Part shown: positions 46,818 to 60,649 of the stretch, one piece after another | How the letters are laid out: each line of letters starts with the position of its first letter | Position numbering within the stretch: position 1 is the first letter of the stretch | From: Corylus avellana | Lineage: Eukaryota > Streptophyta > Magnoliopsida > Fagales > Betulaceae | Direction of reading: 5' to 3' | NCBI RefSeq assembly: GCF_901000735.1 | Contig: NC_081542.1 | Span: 13,415,180-13,479,179, forward strand | DNA: 64,000 bases | The notes under the pieces: generated by a model | What the model saw: only the letters and a program-made list of their open reading frames with translations | Database searches by the model: none | Told to the model about the DNA's origin: nothing | Program-made: the position numbers and the translations under genes

Positions 46818-47719
46818 AAAAGTAAATAAATAAATAAATTCCCAAAAACTGAAAGCTCAACCACCATCAACATTTAAAAAAGAAAAACAAATTAAAACCA
46901 CAAAAACAGTTTCTACCCCATTCAACAACAAACACTTACAATTCTCTTATGTCTAATATCTCATTATACCCTCTGAAACATCCTTCATTCTACACCCTAT
47001 AAGTTTATTCTATTCCTTTTAAAAATTTAGTTTAAATTGTGCTTATTATTATGTTTACAAACTGCCATTTACTGTGTGCATTTATTTGAGTTTATTATGA
47101 TATTTAGTCAACGGCAGATTGTTTAAATTTCAATTGTTTTTATTATGTTTTGCAAATTGCCATTGTTCAATGTTATTGTTATGTTAACACTGTCATTCAC
47201 TGTTATTGTTCGATTTGCTGTTGTTATTTTTGATGAGTCTATTTGAAAACACTGTCAAAAATTTCCCTGCAAACCCCAAATTAAAAAAAAAATTGCTCAA
47301 GTCTCGATCGCAAAACATTTTACAACATTTTGCTAGAATACTCATTTGGGATATTTCTGCAGTTTTTACATGGTGTTTCTCTCTTCATTATCTCAACATT
47401 ATTCTCAATTTCTTTTGTTTTCCTCTAAGGGTGTTGACAAAATTATGGTCTATTGAAAAACAACAAATTAAATAGGTTTCATTACCGCTTTTTTGTTGTT
47501 CAATTCAATGGGTTCAAAATTATGTCCTTTTATAATGTAATCCAAAATAAATTGCCAATTTTTACGAATGAAATCACTCCCTTGGTGCCCAAGGGGGTGG
47601 CCGAAACCTACTAATTTGGTCTATTATCAAAACCACAAGGATCTCCTGTGATAAAAATCAAACCATAGGAGGGAAAAAAACAAAGTTACTAAACCTCAGG
47701 GAAGTATTTAGTATTTAAC
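46818..47719. other. Spacer between the two large blocks
   Basis: AT-rich, no gene. 46905-47050 matches 29640-29790 and 47635-47722 matches 28385-28478, so it is assembled from dispersed repeat pieces. A short GGGGGTGGCCGAAACC piece near 47592 belongs to the CCACCCC foldback family. Confidence 0.5.
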
Positions 47720-49138
47720 CCTTCTTTTAACTATTTACATGCAGTGAATTTTGCTTGGATTTTTGGAATTTTGGGTTTGGGTTAAAAAACATTGGCTTTC
47801 CAAACTAGGCATTATGCAGAGAGAGACGATTGCAAACAGAAAATCATGACCAAATTGGGCTGCATGGCAGGGAGGGACAGCCCAGCAAAATCCACCCAAT
47901 TCCTCGTTGGACTTTTGAGGTGGGCTGCGTGTCTTGGTAGGCCTCCTTATGGGCTTTTTGTGGATAAGCATTAACCCTTTTATTTATTTCCCTACCGTTA
48001 TTATTATTATTTTTTATTTTACAAAGAGGTATTTTTGTTATTTTTTCTTCCTCCGTTAGAGTGCATTGCAACTTTTTAAAGTTGAAGAAGATATTACAAA
48101 TTGTGTATTAATTTGAGGAGAGTAAATGTAGTTTCTTTTATTATTATTATTATTATTATTGTTGTTGTTGTTGGGCCTTAAATTAAAGTTTTATCTATTT
48201 TATAATTGGGATTAAATTTTTTCTACATTTGTTATGATAATTAAAATTTTAATAGATGCGATACCCTATATACCGTTAATTACAATAAAATAAAATCTTA
48301 ACCGTATAACAAATCATTTTAATTTTACTTAAAATGAGAAAATGCTATTTTCTTACTTAGTATAATATAAATAATCAATGGCCTTTAAATCAAAGGGCCG
48401 TTCCATTTTCCATTAAAATGAGATAATGAGCAAGGCTATTGATTTAAACTCCACATGGCACACGAGTTTAATTATTGAGCATTAAATGAAAAAAAAAAAA
48501 TCTTAGTTTGTGTAAGGCCATTATTACAATCAGCCCAGACTGGAGCAATCTTTGAGTGGCTCTAGCCTACCCTAAAGGTCCAACACTCAAGGCCTGTTGA
48601 CATTATATTTTAAATTATTTCTTATTTTTTATTTTTTATTTAAAAAAAAAAAAAAAAACCCACTTATTTTCTGTGTCCTCTAAATTGCTTGAGTGTCAGG
48701 CCTAGCTTTAGATCATCAGAGTCTATCCTTACACCATAGACATTGAGGGATTATTTGTTATGGACATAATTGCTCAAGCACGTAACGGATAGATTAAGAA
48801 TAGGTCGAAGAACCTTAATACCTTTTGAATCAATTCAAAAGTTGAATAATTTATTTTTGTTTAATTTTATTAATAAATTTGGTTTCTTTAAATAGAGACT
48901 TACAACACATAATAAATATAAAAGACTCATAGAAATAAATACTTCTAATAAGATAATATATTATCTTTAATGATAACATATTATATTTTATATTTAAATT
49001 ACTTATTATCTCTAAGTATTTTAATTCTAAAATACTTCTATTACTAGACTTGTAACATTATTCATCTAACCTAGAGTAATTATTTTGTGAGAAATTATCA
49101 CTTTGTTTATGTGTCCAAGTCTCCAACTATATTAAACG

Positions 49139-49317
49139 AGGAATGTTATACTTATTCTCATTTTTTTACACAATTTTTCTATACATATATGTGGCTTTAA
49201 AACTATCGATGAATCAAAATCCAAAAAAGATTAATCTCATATCCAATAGTAGTCGTAAAAGAGACGTATGAATATGAAAAAATTGTTTAAAAAATTGAGA
49301 GCAAGTATAACATTATT
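49139..49317. mobile_element. Short MITE with AATGTTA ends, copy 2
   Basis: Counterpart of 38038-38217. Confidence 0.5.
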
Positions 49318-50229
49318 CATATTAAACCTCATAATATCCGTTTCGAAATTACTATTTGCTATTTAGTCAACATATCTATTTTTCCATTTGGGTTTAGTCT
49401 TTTAGAGGTTTCAAACATGCGATTTGAAAAAATGGAAATTTTTAAACGTAATTATGAAAATATATATTTTTTTAAACATAATTAAACGTTTGGTAAGATC
49501 ACTCGTTTTTAAAAAAAAAAACACCTACTTGAAAACATATTTTCAACTTGCGTTTGGACTACGAAATTACGGGGCCAAATCAAATCCACTCAAGTTTGAG
49601 CAATTTTTCATTCCTTTTGGATTGAAGTATTTTATCATACTTAAAATCTTGGCACCAACTTTTAAAAACGGACCTTAAATTGCTAACCGTCACTTTTTTT
49701 CAAATGTATTCTAAAATTTGAGTAGGTCTAACCAGATCGTCTAACTAAAAGGGTGTTATATATAAGCGTTAGGAAGCTAGCAAATCTGTCATACAAAGCG
49801 AGAAACCAATTATGCTGCACATGGTCTAGTAAAAGCTACAATAAAACGAGCCATATATTATGTATGGATGGAAGAAATTTTCAGTTATATCCGTAACTTT
49901 GGGCTCTAAATTTTTCAACAATGAATGAAAAATGAAATTTTTTTACCAAAAAAAAAAAAAAAATTACAATTTTATTTAAAAGATGAATTACTGTATAATT
50001 TTCAAGTGTTCCCCATGAAAGTGGCTTCATCATCCATAGGGAGATTGTTCCCTGACAGTTCCCATTGCACTCAATAGAGGGAACCACGTCATGGTCGCCT
50101 CGGTCGTTTTCTTCCTTAATTTTCTTTCATCATTTCGTCATCCATATCATAATCATCATCATCAATCATCATTTTTAATCACTTTAATATTATAAAATCC
50201 ATTAATCCAATGCTCATTTCTACTTATTA

Positions 50230-50262
<33 letters not shown>

Positions 50263-52460
50263 GGAGCAATAGTTTATGATTGTATAAGAGAGGTCACCCA
50301 TGTAATTAATTATGATTATGCAAATGGGAATCCTTTCTCTACCGTTGGATTTCAAAAGTTCTTATCCCTATTCACTTAAATCTACACTAAATTACGATTT
50401 CCTAAATGCCTAATGATAATGGGCTACCACATGAGATGTATTTGCAACAACTAACAACTTCTGACAATTATTTCGCAAGAAAAAAATAATAATAATCTTT
50501 TTTAATATGGACAGCTTATGGCTCCTTCTAATGATCCCTGTTCAGTTAACTTCTGACAATTAATTTTTTTATTATCCCTATTTTACTTAACTAACAGTTG
50601 CCCCATCTATCAAATAATTGTTTTTTTTTTGGTAATTGTTTTAAAGTATTAGTAGAAGTAATGATGTACGCTATATTTTTCGTGTTCGCGTGTCAATATA
50701 TGGGCTATAAGATTATATACGTCAATTATAATTCAACGTATTTAATTAAATGGGTAAAATCCTACAACAGTAACCCTTTAATTTTATATTCGGTTCATGC
50801 ATGTCGGGTTCACAAGTCATGTCAAAAATTGTTAATTATTATATTGCATGTTGGGTTTGGGTCGTATCGAGACATGCGTATAAGACATAAGTCAACCATA
50901 ACTCCACCCGTTCAATTAAACTTGCTTTCTTCCCCAATACCCAACAAATTCCTTTAATTAAACCCATTGCTTCCACAATTTTCCCCTTTTCTGCGACATT
51001 AGAGACATGGAGCCTGTGAGGTTTGAAATAAAGTAAGAACAATTTAATTATCATAAAGCATTGTTAAAATATGAGGAATTGGTGCAGTTTTCATAAATCA
51101 TGATGGAGATTGGTCTTGGTCTTGGTCTTTTTAAGGGATGAGGCCCATTTTATTTTGTCTCTAAGAGTTGATTGGTCTGTCTTGATTTTTCATAAAGGAA
51201 CAAGTATACCCAATGACCAATACAATGGTCGAGTCCTCTTTGTTTAAGGGCTTTCTTCAACTCCACTCTAACATTACTTCTTCTGGTTTTCTTTTGTTGT
51301 TTTGAAAAATTGCAGCTTAAGTTAATCTGAAAATATAGTTATCTTCTCGAGCCGGCATTTTTCATCAATTTTAATGCCAGACAGGTAGAGGAGAGCAACA
51401 AGACGGTTTTAACCAGCTTGCAAATCCACCCACCCATAAGGGTAATGGATGGATTTTCCCCCCATTACACGGTATGGGAAAATAGGTTAGAAAAAAATCT
51501 GCCCATTAGCAACTGATTCATAAGGCAATTAATTGAATTTATCGGTTCGTCTGTGTGTAGATACGGGTGGCTTTCGTCTCCAATTAATAAGCAGTTAGAT
51601 AGTGAAATCCACCTCCTGCTAAGGTGAATACAGTGGCGGAATAAGGTCACAAGTGATAGAATGAAAACTCCCCTTAAAGTTATCTAATCCAAAATTTCTC
51701 CGGGTTCCATTAAGTGCCTTTATTATTGGGTTATGATAATTGGATGATTTACCCCATATCAAGACCATAATAAGAAGATGGGTATGTAGCCAACACATGC
51801 CTAATTTGTCTATTGATTTGAAGCACCTCAAAAAGGAAATTTGAAAGTTGAATCAATTTGACATCAAAGGGAATGGATTGGACACACTATTTAATTAGAA
51901 AAATTGTCATTAATCTTGGACCAAATACTCAAGTGATGCCCACTTTAATAAAATTTGGTCTTACCTAACATTTAAAGTATAATCCATGTTACTTTTGAAG
52001 CTTGTTGATAAGAGAAGTAGGTGGAGGTGATTATAAACACCCATGTGATACTTCTTTACTCAAGAGAGAATCTAATTAATACTTACCTAAAAAATAAATA
52101 AAATAAAAAATCCAATAAACCCAATAGATACCTCACATGCAATGTACCAAGTTTGGTGGTGTTCGTATTAATCAATTAATAATGAGACTTAATCATCCAA
52201 GACCACACATTCATTGTACATAGCTTTCTTTGTCCTAATACCCAATGAAAAGGTAAACTAGTGGAGCCAAAGTGAACACATTAGACAACATTTTGTGCAA
52301 CCTTATTTAAAAGAAGGACATTATTAAATGTTTGTAAAGGGGTGCAAATTAAACATTGACATGGTTTTAGATTAAATATAAGGGCCATTATGTTAAATAA
52401 TGGTAAATTGTAATTATAGTTTTGAAGGATTTTTTGTTTCTTTATTTTTTTTATTTTTTA

Positions 52461-52496
<36 letters not shown>

Positions 52497-52814
52497 TTGA
52501 GTGCAAACAGAATATTAGATATGTGGTCTCGATTTGACCACAAAAAGAATTTATCAGTAAAGGCAACTCCCACCCACATTTTAAGAATTTTCACTATACA
52601 TAATCTTGGCTATCAATGACTTTACGTGGTGCTGCTATCAATGCCTTAAATAACCTAGCAGAAATTGCCTTGCATTATTTTTTTTATTTTTTATTTTAAT
52701 TTTTTAACCACAAACTCATATTATAAAACATGAGAGCACCGACCAAAAGATAACTTCATTAACTGATAACCATGTTTTGATAATGTATACATATCATCAT
52801 TACCCTATACACTA

Positions 52815-53150
52815 AGGGTGCATTTGAGATTACAAATTTACAATAATAATTTATATTTTTAAAAGATATCGCAAAACATATAACGTTTGACATTATGATT
52901 TAAAAAGCACTTAATATAAAATAAGAAGAAAAAAAAAATCTGCGATTTCTATAAAAAGGTTAGAGGGTACATGTTTTAAAAAAGCACGAATTTAAACCAA
53001 AATTACGATTTCGTATAACAAATATTTGATAAAAATAAACTTTTTAACATGTTTTACCAAATGCCTTTGTGATTTTAAAGAGTAACGCTTTCAAAAACAT
53101 AATTTTTAAAATTGCACTTGTTAAAATCACAATCACAAACAGATCATAAG
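52815..53150. mobile_element. GCGATTT-type MITE, copy 2
   Basis: Counterpart of 41661-41990 but with many differences (for example ACAAATTTACAA against ACGATTTCGCAA at the left end). Confidence 0.55.
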
Positions 53151-54687
53151 AATAATAGTCGAAGTAATTATTGAGTTCCTTCTCACCTTCTGCTGCTAAA
53201 ATTGTAAAATCAAATAATTTTACAGGTGAAAATGGTGAGTCTATGGCTTAGTAAACAAAACATCCCATTAATATTGTGTAATGTGAGCCCCCGTTTCAAT
53301 TTAAAATTTCTCTTTTTGTTTATCAAATTCATTTTAAATATAAGTTGGCTCTCATGGTACAATATATATATATTAAAAATATGTAATGCTTAAACAAATG
53401 TTGAAGTGAAATTTTGCTTTACTTTGATTTTTCAAATTATGGTTTGTTAAGCATTCTCTCTCACTTAACACTGGGTCGTTAAGCGTACTCCCTCACGTAA
53501 TAACGGGATGTTAAGTGTACACTACTACTTAATTTTGAGTTATAAAACGTACTTTTCTACTTAACACTGAGTCGTTAGGCGTACTCTCCCACTTGGGTCT
53601 ATGGCGCTTTTAAACCAAAATTAATTAATTAGTAATTAATCTCAAATATGCAGCAAAAATGTATAAGTGATATTAGCATTGCCTCTATTTTTTCTTTCTA
53701 TCTTTCTTTCTTCTCCACTGGAGCCTCTAAAAATACATAAAATGTTGTGATTTACTCTTATCTCGCAATGTACAACAATTGCATTATTAAACACATAAAA
53801 CTAGCACTACAAGACCCGGGCCAGTGAAATCGCAAGGTTTAAACATGCATTTATGGATAAGTTATGCTTAGGAGAAATTAAGGTATTGTACGTAAGAAAT
53901 CATTCAATAGTAAAAGAAAAGAAAAAAAAAAATCATGTCGACGAAGTGCACAATATATATGTATATATATCACGTGCCATAATTATCTTTCATATGACTT
54001 ATTTGTGCCCCCATCATCTTCGAAGTAGAGTTTGTGTGTTTTGTGAGACATAGGGTACAATCCAATGCTATGGTACTGTACATGGCCAGCTGCCCACTAG
54101 TCAACTTAAGTTAAGTTGCCATGTGCCTCTTTTTCATAATGTATTTAGTTATTTACCTACACTTTTAAAAGAATTTGCTTGAAAGATTTTCCATTAGAGT
54201 GTTGGGCAAAGTTTTATTGGAACTTACAAATTGTTCATTCAAAGATAGAACCTTTGATGCTTTTGGTAATATGAGATTTCCTAAACATCAAACATAGGTG
54301 ATCAGGTCTCTCCCACCGTTGATGTTTAATAATCTCTTATAGCGTACTTATTTTATGAGAATGAGTGATTTGTCTTCATAGAGTGTTAAAATCAAGTTCC
54401 AAAACCCCAAAGTAAAATAAAAAACACATTTTCTTTTTAGTCAGAAAATTATTACCACAAGCATTGGAAAATAAAAATACTATTAATTAAAGTAGTAATA
54501 AAAGTTGCAATGATTAAGGAAAATAAACATTTTGATGCTATGAAATAACCTTATTTTAAATTAATCGATGCTAATTTAAATAGAAAATTCTAATATTCCT
54601 TTGGGTTGAGGTTACATCATGCATGAATTTACTAAATAACTTTATTAATACAACTGGTAAATTTAAACACTAACAAATTAAGATTTT

Positions 54688-55394
54688 GGGAAAAGTTCAC
54701 ATACCCCCTCAAACTATCACTCAATTGACAATGTCTCCCTCAAACTTTAAATTGCGACAATGTACCTCCCAAACTACCAAAACATTGTCAATGTCCCCCT
54801 CATTGACGAAACTACCCTTAGTAAATTTTTTTTAAAAAAATAATACTAAAATTTCTGGAAAAACCTAAAATTTTAAAAAAATATATATCTTTTTATTAGA
54901 AAAAAAAAATTAAAAAATTTCGATTTTTTTTTATTTTATTTTTTTATAAAAATTGAAAATTTTTCGTTTGTTTTTTTTAAAAATGTTTTCTTTTATAAAT
55001 TTTAAATAAAAATTTCCATTTTTTTTTAAAAAATAAAATATTTTCATTTAAAAAGAATAAAGTTTTCGTTTTTTTAAAACATATTTTAAAAAAATCTAAA
55101 AAAAAAAAATTGATTTTTTTGAAAATAAAAATTTCGGTTTAAAAAAAATCATTTAAATATTAAAATAATTTTTTTAAAAAAATTAAAATTTTTGTTTTAA
55201 TTTTTTTTTTGGAATTTTAGGGGTATTTTTGTCACATTGATAAATATATAGGGGCATTTTGATCTTTTTGCTAGCTTTGGGGGGCATATTGACAATATTT
55301 TGATAGTTTGGGGGGTACATTGTCGTAATTGAAAGTTTAGGGGGGGACATTATCAATTGGATGGTAGTTTGAGGGGGGTATGTGGACTTTATCC
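54688..55394. mobile_element. Mutator-type MITE, 707 bp, copy 2
   Basis: Counterpart of 43527-44233, with the same TAAGATTTT duplication (54679-54687 and 55395-55403). Confidence 0.92.
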
Positions 55395-55474
55395 TAAGAT
55401 TTTCATAGCTGTGGGCATAGGAAAATTTTATTTTTAGTGATAATTTACAATTATATTCTATTTAAATCATAAAT

Positions 55475-55809
55475 GGACCTTAGCCATATTGTTCTGGAAG
55501 GCGATGCAAAGATAATTGTGGACGCTCTCCACCTTACCGAACCCAACTGGAGTAAGATAGGCCATCAGATTGAAGATATGAAGATGTTATTAGAAGCTTT
55601 CCCTAGCTGGTCTGCCCGTGCAGTGGGTCGTGCAGCAAATAATGCTGCTCATGTTATTGCTCGCATGGCTGTGAAAGACAACATAGAGAGAACATGGAGG
55701 GACTGTTACCCGGAATGTATTCATGATATTATCCGGATGGAGTGTTCAACTCCTTCCGTTGATTGATTCAATAAAATGATCATGAAATTTATCTCAAAAA
55801 AAAAAAAAA
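55475..55809 (+). mobile_element. 5'-truncated LINE end with RNase H-like C terminus and poly-A tail
   Basis: Interrupts the sequence AAATCATAAAT..TAACCTTCC that is continuous in copy 1 (about 44305-44326). It encodes about 95 residues ending at TGA near 55764: IVLEGDAKIIVDALHLTEPNW, then PSWSARAVGRAANNAAHVIAR, then CIHDIIRMECSTPSVD. This is the C-terminal part of the RNase H-like domain found at the end of plant L1-type LINE proteins (V.GD...I.D at one end, R.AN.AAH.IA at the other). A short 3' leader and 14 A follow. Relative to the empty site four bases (ATAA) are missing and no clear target duplication is visible. The 5' truncation and tail fit target-primed reverse transcription. Confidence 0.8.
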
Positions 55810-56207
55810 TAACCTTCCTATAGAACCAAGTCATTAAATGTATCAATTAATTACAACATAGACGTTAATTATCTTTATCAAGTTTACGTAAATTATCTTT
55901 ATTTGATCATCACTATAAAATTAGGCATGTTATACATCATTCTCTATCAAATCTTTCAATCATTCCTTTTGTAAATCTACAATTGGATTCACCCATCCCT
56001 TGTACAGAGATGGGTGAAAAATGAGATGAACAATGGTTTTTATAATTTCTCTTATAAAATCAGGTTTTTATGGCTACTCCAAAAAAATATTCTAACTATC
56101 ACAGCTTCAATAACATTTAATTACCATATAGATGTCAAAATCATTTATAAAGTTTTATAAATTTTTCTTTATGTGATTATCATCATGGCTTAGGATCTTG
56201 TGACTAC

Positions 56208-56312
56208 TTTTTTTTTTTTTTTTTTTTTTTATTGTTGACTTGTCCACGTAATGAGAGGGAATTCTGCTTCATGATGCATGATCTTCAGTCGATTGAGTTA
56301 ATCACTTAGGAC
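56208..56312 (-). mobile_element. SINE-like element 2, copy 2
   Basis: Counterpart of 44716-44820. Confidence 0.65.
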
Positions 56313-56326
56313 GATGTTGTGACTAC

Positions 56327-56450
56327 TCTTTTTTTTTTTTTTTTTTGACATGTCCGCACAAGATGAGTGAAATGGGAGAATGTGATTCAAACTAGTGACT
56401 TCTGTTTCATGAAGCATAGTTCTCAGCCAATTGAGCTACTCTTTAAGGAC
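56327..56450 (-). mobile_element. SINE element 1, copy 2
   Basis: Counterpart of 44835-44959, with the same flanking GATGTTGTGACTAC. Confidence 0.8.
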
Positions 56451-58185
56451 GATGTTGTGACTACTCTTAAGTCACTATGATATGCGTTACTTTATGATGG
56501 CATCATAAAGCTTCAATCTTTAATACTGATCATATACAAAAATATTTTTGAAAATACCTTCAGCCATATTTGCTCGAACGAAACATAGTAACAGTCTAAC
56601 AGAAACTTGAAGAAAAAATTAAAAGAGATATCTTCTAACCTATCCCTAGTTACCCTTGTAAAGGTTAGGTTAGAGATCTCCTATCATAATTTTACTTTAT
56701 TTATTTATTTATTCCATTAAAGAATAAAAATTTAATTTCATAAATAATTACCCTATTTGAAATAAATTACCAAAGATCTTAATTTGTGTCTTGAAATGAA
56801 GTGCACACTCTAATTAATAGGGGATTTCTAACAATATATCATATATTTTTTATGCAGTAATTTAAACATATTTTAAGAAATAAATATGCCAATCACAATC
56901 TGTCTTCTCAAAAATTGTTTTGCTTTTTTCTGTAACATGGATAGTTCAGTTGTTTTATACTGATTATGATCAGTAAAAACGTTGAAAATGCTAATCTTGC
57001 TTTATGAATCATTATAGGAGATTTTTATTTTTATTTTTTATTTTTTTGTCGTTTTTTCAACAATTCATATTTAATTCTTTTTTCTTTCTTTTTTTTCTTG
57101 TTAAAAACTATAAAAGATGTCCTATCATTTTTTTTATTTATTATTATTATTTTTTTACAACACCTATACCAAATCCATTTTTGAAACTTTCATATTCTGA
57201 TAGATGAGATGCAATGAATTATTAGGACGGTCAATTTTTTATACAACCTGTGAATTCATAATGAAATTAAAAAATTATGAGTTGAGTTATAATTGACTTA
57301 TAAAATTAAAAAATTATAATCGAAATTTTTTAACACATTTAATAAAATAGACCAATTATAATTCACTTATATAATATTATATATATATATATATGCCTAA
57401 ACAAACACGCAAACACAAATTACCGCCACCACCCATGAATTATGATTGAAAGGGTGCACCTAGACGGTTGATTTGTAAAGATGCAATCAATATAATGAAT
57501 CTATCTTTTTCTTTGTTCTTTCTGAAAGAGTGAGATAGAGAGAGAGAGAGAGAGAGAGATGGAGATTTGAGTGATTTATAGAAGACATAAATGAAAAAAC
57601 TGAATTTCCACTTGGTGGGATTGACCCAATCGGCACAAGAGGCCAAAAGCTGCTCCTAGTTGTTGACCTAACGCACAAAAGGCCAAAAACCCATTGTGGC
57701 CCGCACGTTACAAAGAGAGAAAATTAAAAAAAAAAATGGCCTATTCAATTGAATACAGACAGAAAGACACACATAGAGAAAGAAAGAAAAAGAAAGAGGA
57801 AAAAGGAGAGAAAGGAGAGCGGAGAAAGAAAGACAAGTTGTAGTAAGCAACACGGCAAATATGTTTGGTGTAGTTTGTATGCGTGTGCCACATGCTCATA
57901 TAAGGACAATTTATTCATCCAAATATACAACCACTACTCATACTCACTACCCTCCCTCCTCTTACTTTTTATTTATTTATTTATTTTTCAGGATAATTAC
58001 AAAGCACTTGAGTGATAATTACTAAAACCTTTTCTCGGGTGATATATATATATATATATAAATTAGGTTTGTTTGAATGATTTTCTATTGTCGCTAGTGG
58101 TTGTTTTCTGTTTTAAATTATGGTTTGTTTGAAATTGTGTTTGTTGATCTCAAAATTACATTTAACACCCTAAAAACTCGTTTGA

Positions 58186-60617
58186 AAAAAAAAAAAAAAA
58201 AAAAAACCGTTTGATAAAAATAGATTCAAAGTACTATTGAAAGTCAAAAAGCCTAAAAATTATCAAACCGTACTTTTAACAAAAGCTTAAAAATGAAGTT
58301 TTTGTCGAAAAATAAATTTTGACTTAAAAACTCTATTTCTCAAACGCAATCTTAAACATCCCCTTATATGTTAATGTATTTATCTTAAAAACAGAAAATG
58401 AAAGACCAAAGACAAAAAGGGGGGGTTGGATGGGCATTTGGATAAGGACTTGAATGTATGTTTAATCTTAGGAATACGAATATATTTGTATGCCATTTCC
58501 CCATCAAAGAAAATACAACGGTCAAGATTTGCTTGAGACTTCAAGTACTAAATAAAAGAGAATTGCGTATAAAGAATCTTTAGGAATACTACAAATCTAC
58601 GATATATGTAATGATTTTTTTTTTTTCTCATCAAAAAAAAGAAATCAACGGTCAAGATTAGGCTTAAGTACAAAAAACTAAAGTGTTCAACAAAGTACCC
58701 AGCACTTCTTTTCTCGTTTGTTTTGTCAAACTTTATCGCACACCATCATAACTCCCGACCTTTTTTCCCATCAGGCAAAAACCAACGGCGGACACGTCGG
58801 TGGGGCCCAACATCACAAGGAAAAAAATCTCTAATCCAAATCCCCCCGCATCCCAAAAAAAAAAAAAAGCAAAGCAAAGCTCCGAAGGACCACGTGGCGG
58901 GCTCACAGGGCCACATGCAAATCAGAGTGGGGCCCATGGGACCGGGTCCCATTGAATTGAGTTTGATCATCGTATCAACATGTTTCAAGAATAAGACTTT
59001 TGGCGGGGGGAGTGGGGCCCACGGGTGGGGGTGGGGGTGGGGGAAATTATTTTTATTTATATTTATTTTTAAGTTATCCAACGTCGAAACGTGTCCGTAG
59101 CCCACGATGAGATATATATCGAACTCCACGGGATACGACAAAAGCATAAAGCCCACCATTTTTATATTGAGAAAAAGAAGGGGAAAGCTCTCCCCAGGCT
59201 CTGACAAAAAACATGCGTCACGCGCTTTGCGCTAGAAGACAAAACACGTGTCGTGCTCGGTGGCACTTTCGGGGTTTTGTGGGGTTCTGGAGGGTGCTTT
59301 CGGGAATCTCGGAATGGAAACGGGCTTTTGGGCAAAAAGCGTCAAGACGGAACCCTTTGTCGCCACGTGCCTTGGCGTCGGCCGCACGCAGGAAACTCTT
59401 GTCTGCTTCTTTTGATTATTTTTTTATTTTTATTTTTTAATTTTTAATTTTCTCCAGAATTTGTAATAGGCACGGCTTTTGCCACGGTTGGTTTTTTGAC
59501 TTGTTCCACAACTTTCTAGTAATCATCTTATCATTTTATTATTATTATTATTATTTTTGAAATGTCAAGCAATAAATATCTAGTATTATTACATGTCTTC
59601 TTCATAAATTATCATATAGTATATAAAAAAGAAAAAAGAAAAAAAGCAAAGTCTCTAATAGGGTTTGTAATTATCCAAAAAAAAAAAAAAAAACACATAA
59701 TAAAAATCCTTCAAAAATTTTATGTCCAGTTCTTATCTGTCGTGTAACAAATTGACAACCCTTATGTAGTTATGTTACATGTTGGGTATGGTCTGTGTAA
59801 AGACATGGTTATAAGACTATATAGTTATCATAACATAACACATTTAATTAAAGAGGTAAAATTCATTAACCCTAATCTGCTAATTTTGTATAGATACCTT
59901 TATTATGAAGTGTCACAAAATTTCTATATCATAAAAATAGAAAGGATTCAATAATGTGTAATAACTGAAAAAGGAATGTGAAGTAATCCCAATTTTTTAA
60001 ATAAAAAGAAAATTAGGTTACAACATTTAATTACACAGATATCTTTTAATCTAGAGATCATAATAGTTTTGATGACAAACTGTGATAATTGTAGAATGAA
60101 AGTATGATCATTTTTAATTACCAAATGAAAAGGGTGAAAGCACTTATGTAAACTCCTATGATCTTTTTCTCTTCCTCTACTTACTTTTCAATCCGTAACA
60201 TAAATCAATAAATATAATATGATGCATATAAGAATCATACCCTTATAATTAGTGAAAGAAATTTTCTTATTTTCCGTCGGTAAAAGTGCTCTTTTATTTA
60301 AAACATGTATCTGTTTTAAAGACAGATGTCAAATACCATATTAATTTCGTTAAAATGTACCTAAAAATCGCATAATCTAAAGATAAATGTCATATATTCT
60401 ATTAATTATATTTAATTCCATGAAGTTTATTAAAATAAGAAGAAGAAAACAGAAATTAGAACAATATGGAACCCAAAAAAAAAAAAAAAAAATGATTCCA
60501 ATCTTAAAAAAACCTGCTTGGGAATATTGCATATATAATAAACAAAGAAAAGCCCAAAGGCAGGCCTGCCAATAGCCAGCCATGCGAAGCCTTTAATTTC
60601 CAGGTCACAAGAGAAAG

Positions 60618-60649
<32 letters not shown>

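Larger units (their letters stand above)
47720..58185. repeat. Large duplicated block of about 10 kb, copy 2
   Basis: Counterpart of 36570-46717, offset about 11.1-11.5 kb. It differs by a LINE insertion at 55475-55809, microsatellite lengths and patchy substitutions. At its right end it continues without a break into the upstream region of GID1B. Confidence 0.9.

Noticed and set aside
58723..59207. Overlapping open frames of 125 and 153 codons on opposite strands
   Set aside because: Both contain G-rich or P-rich and poly-Lys/poly-Phe runs produced by homopolymers; no domain is seen.
59213..59440. 75-codon open stretch in the GC-rich part upstream of GID1B
   Set aside because: Arg-rich low-complexity translation with no family resemblance; better explained by GC-rich promoter DNA.
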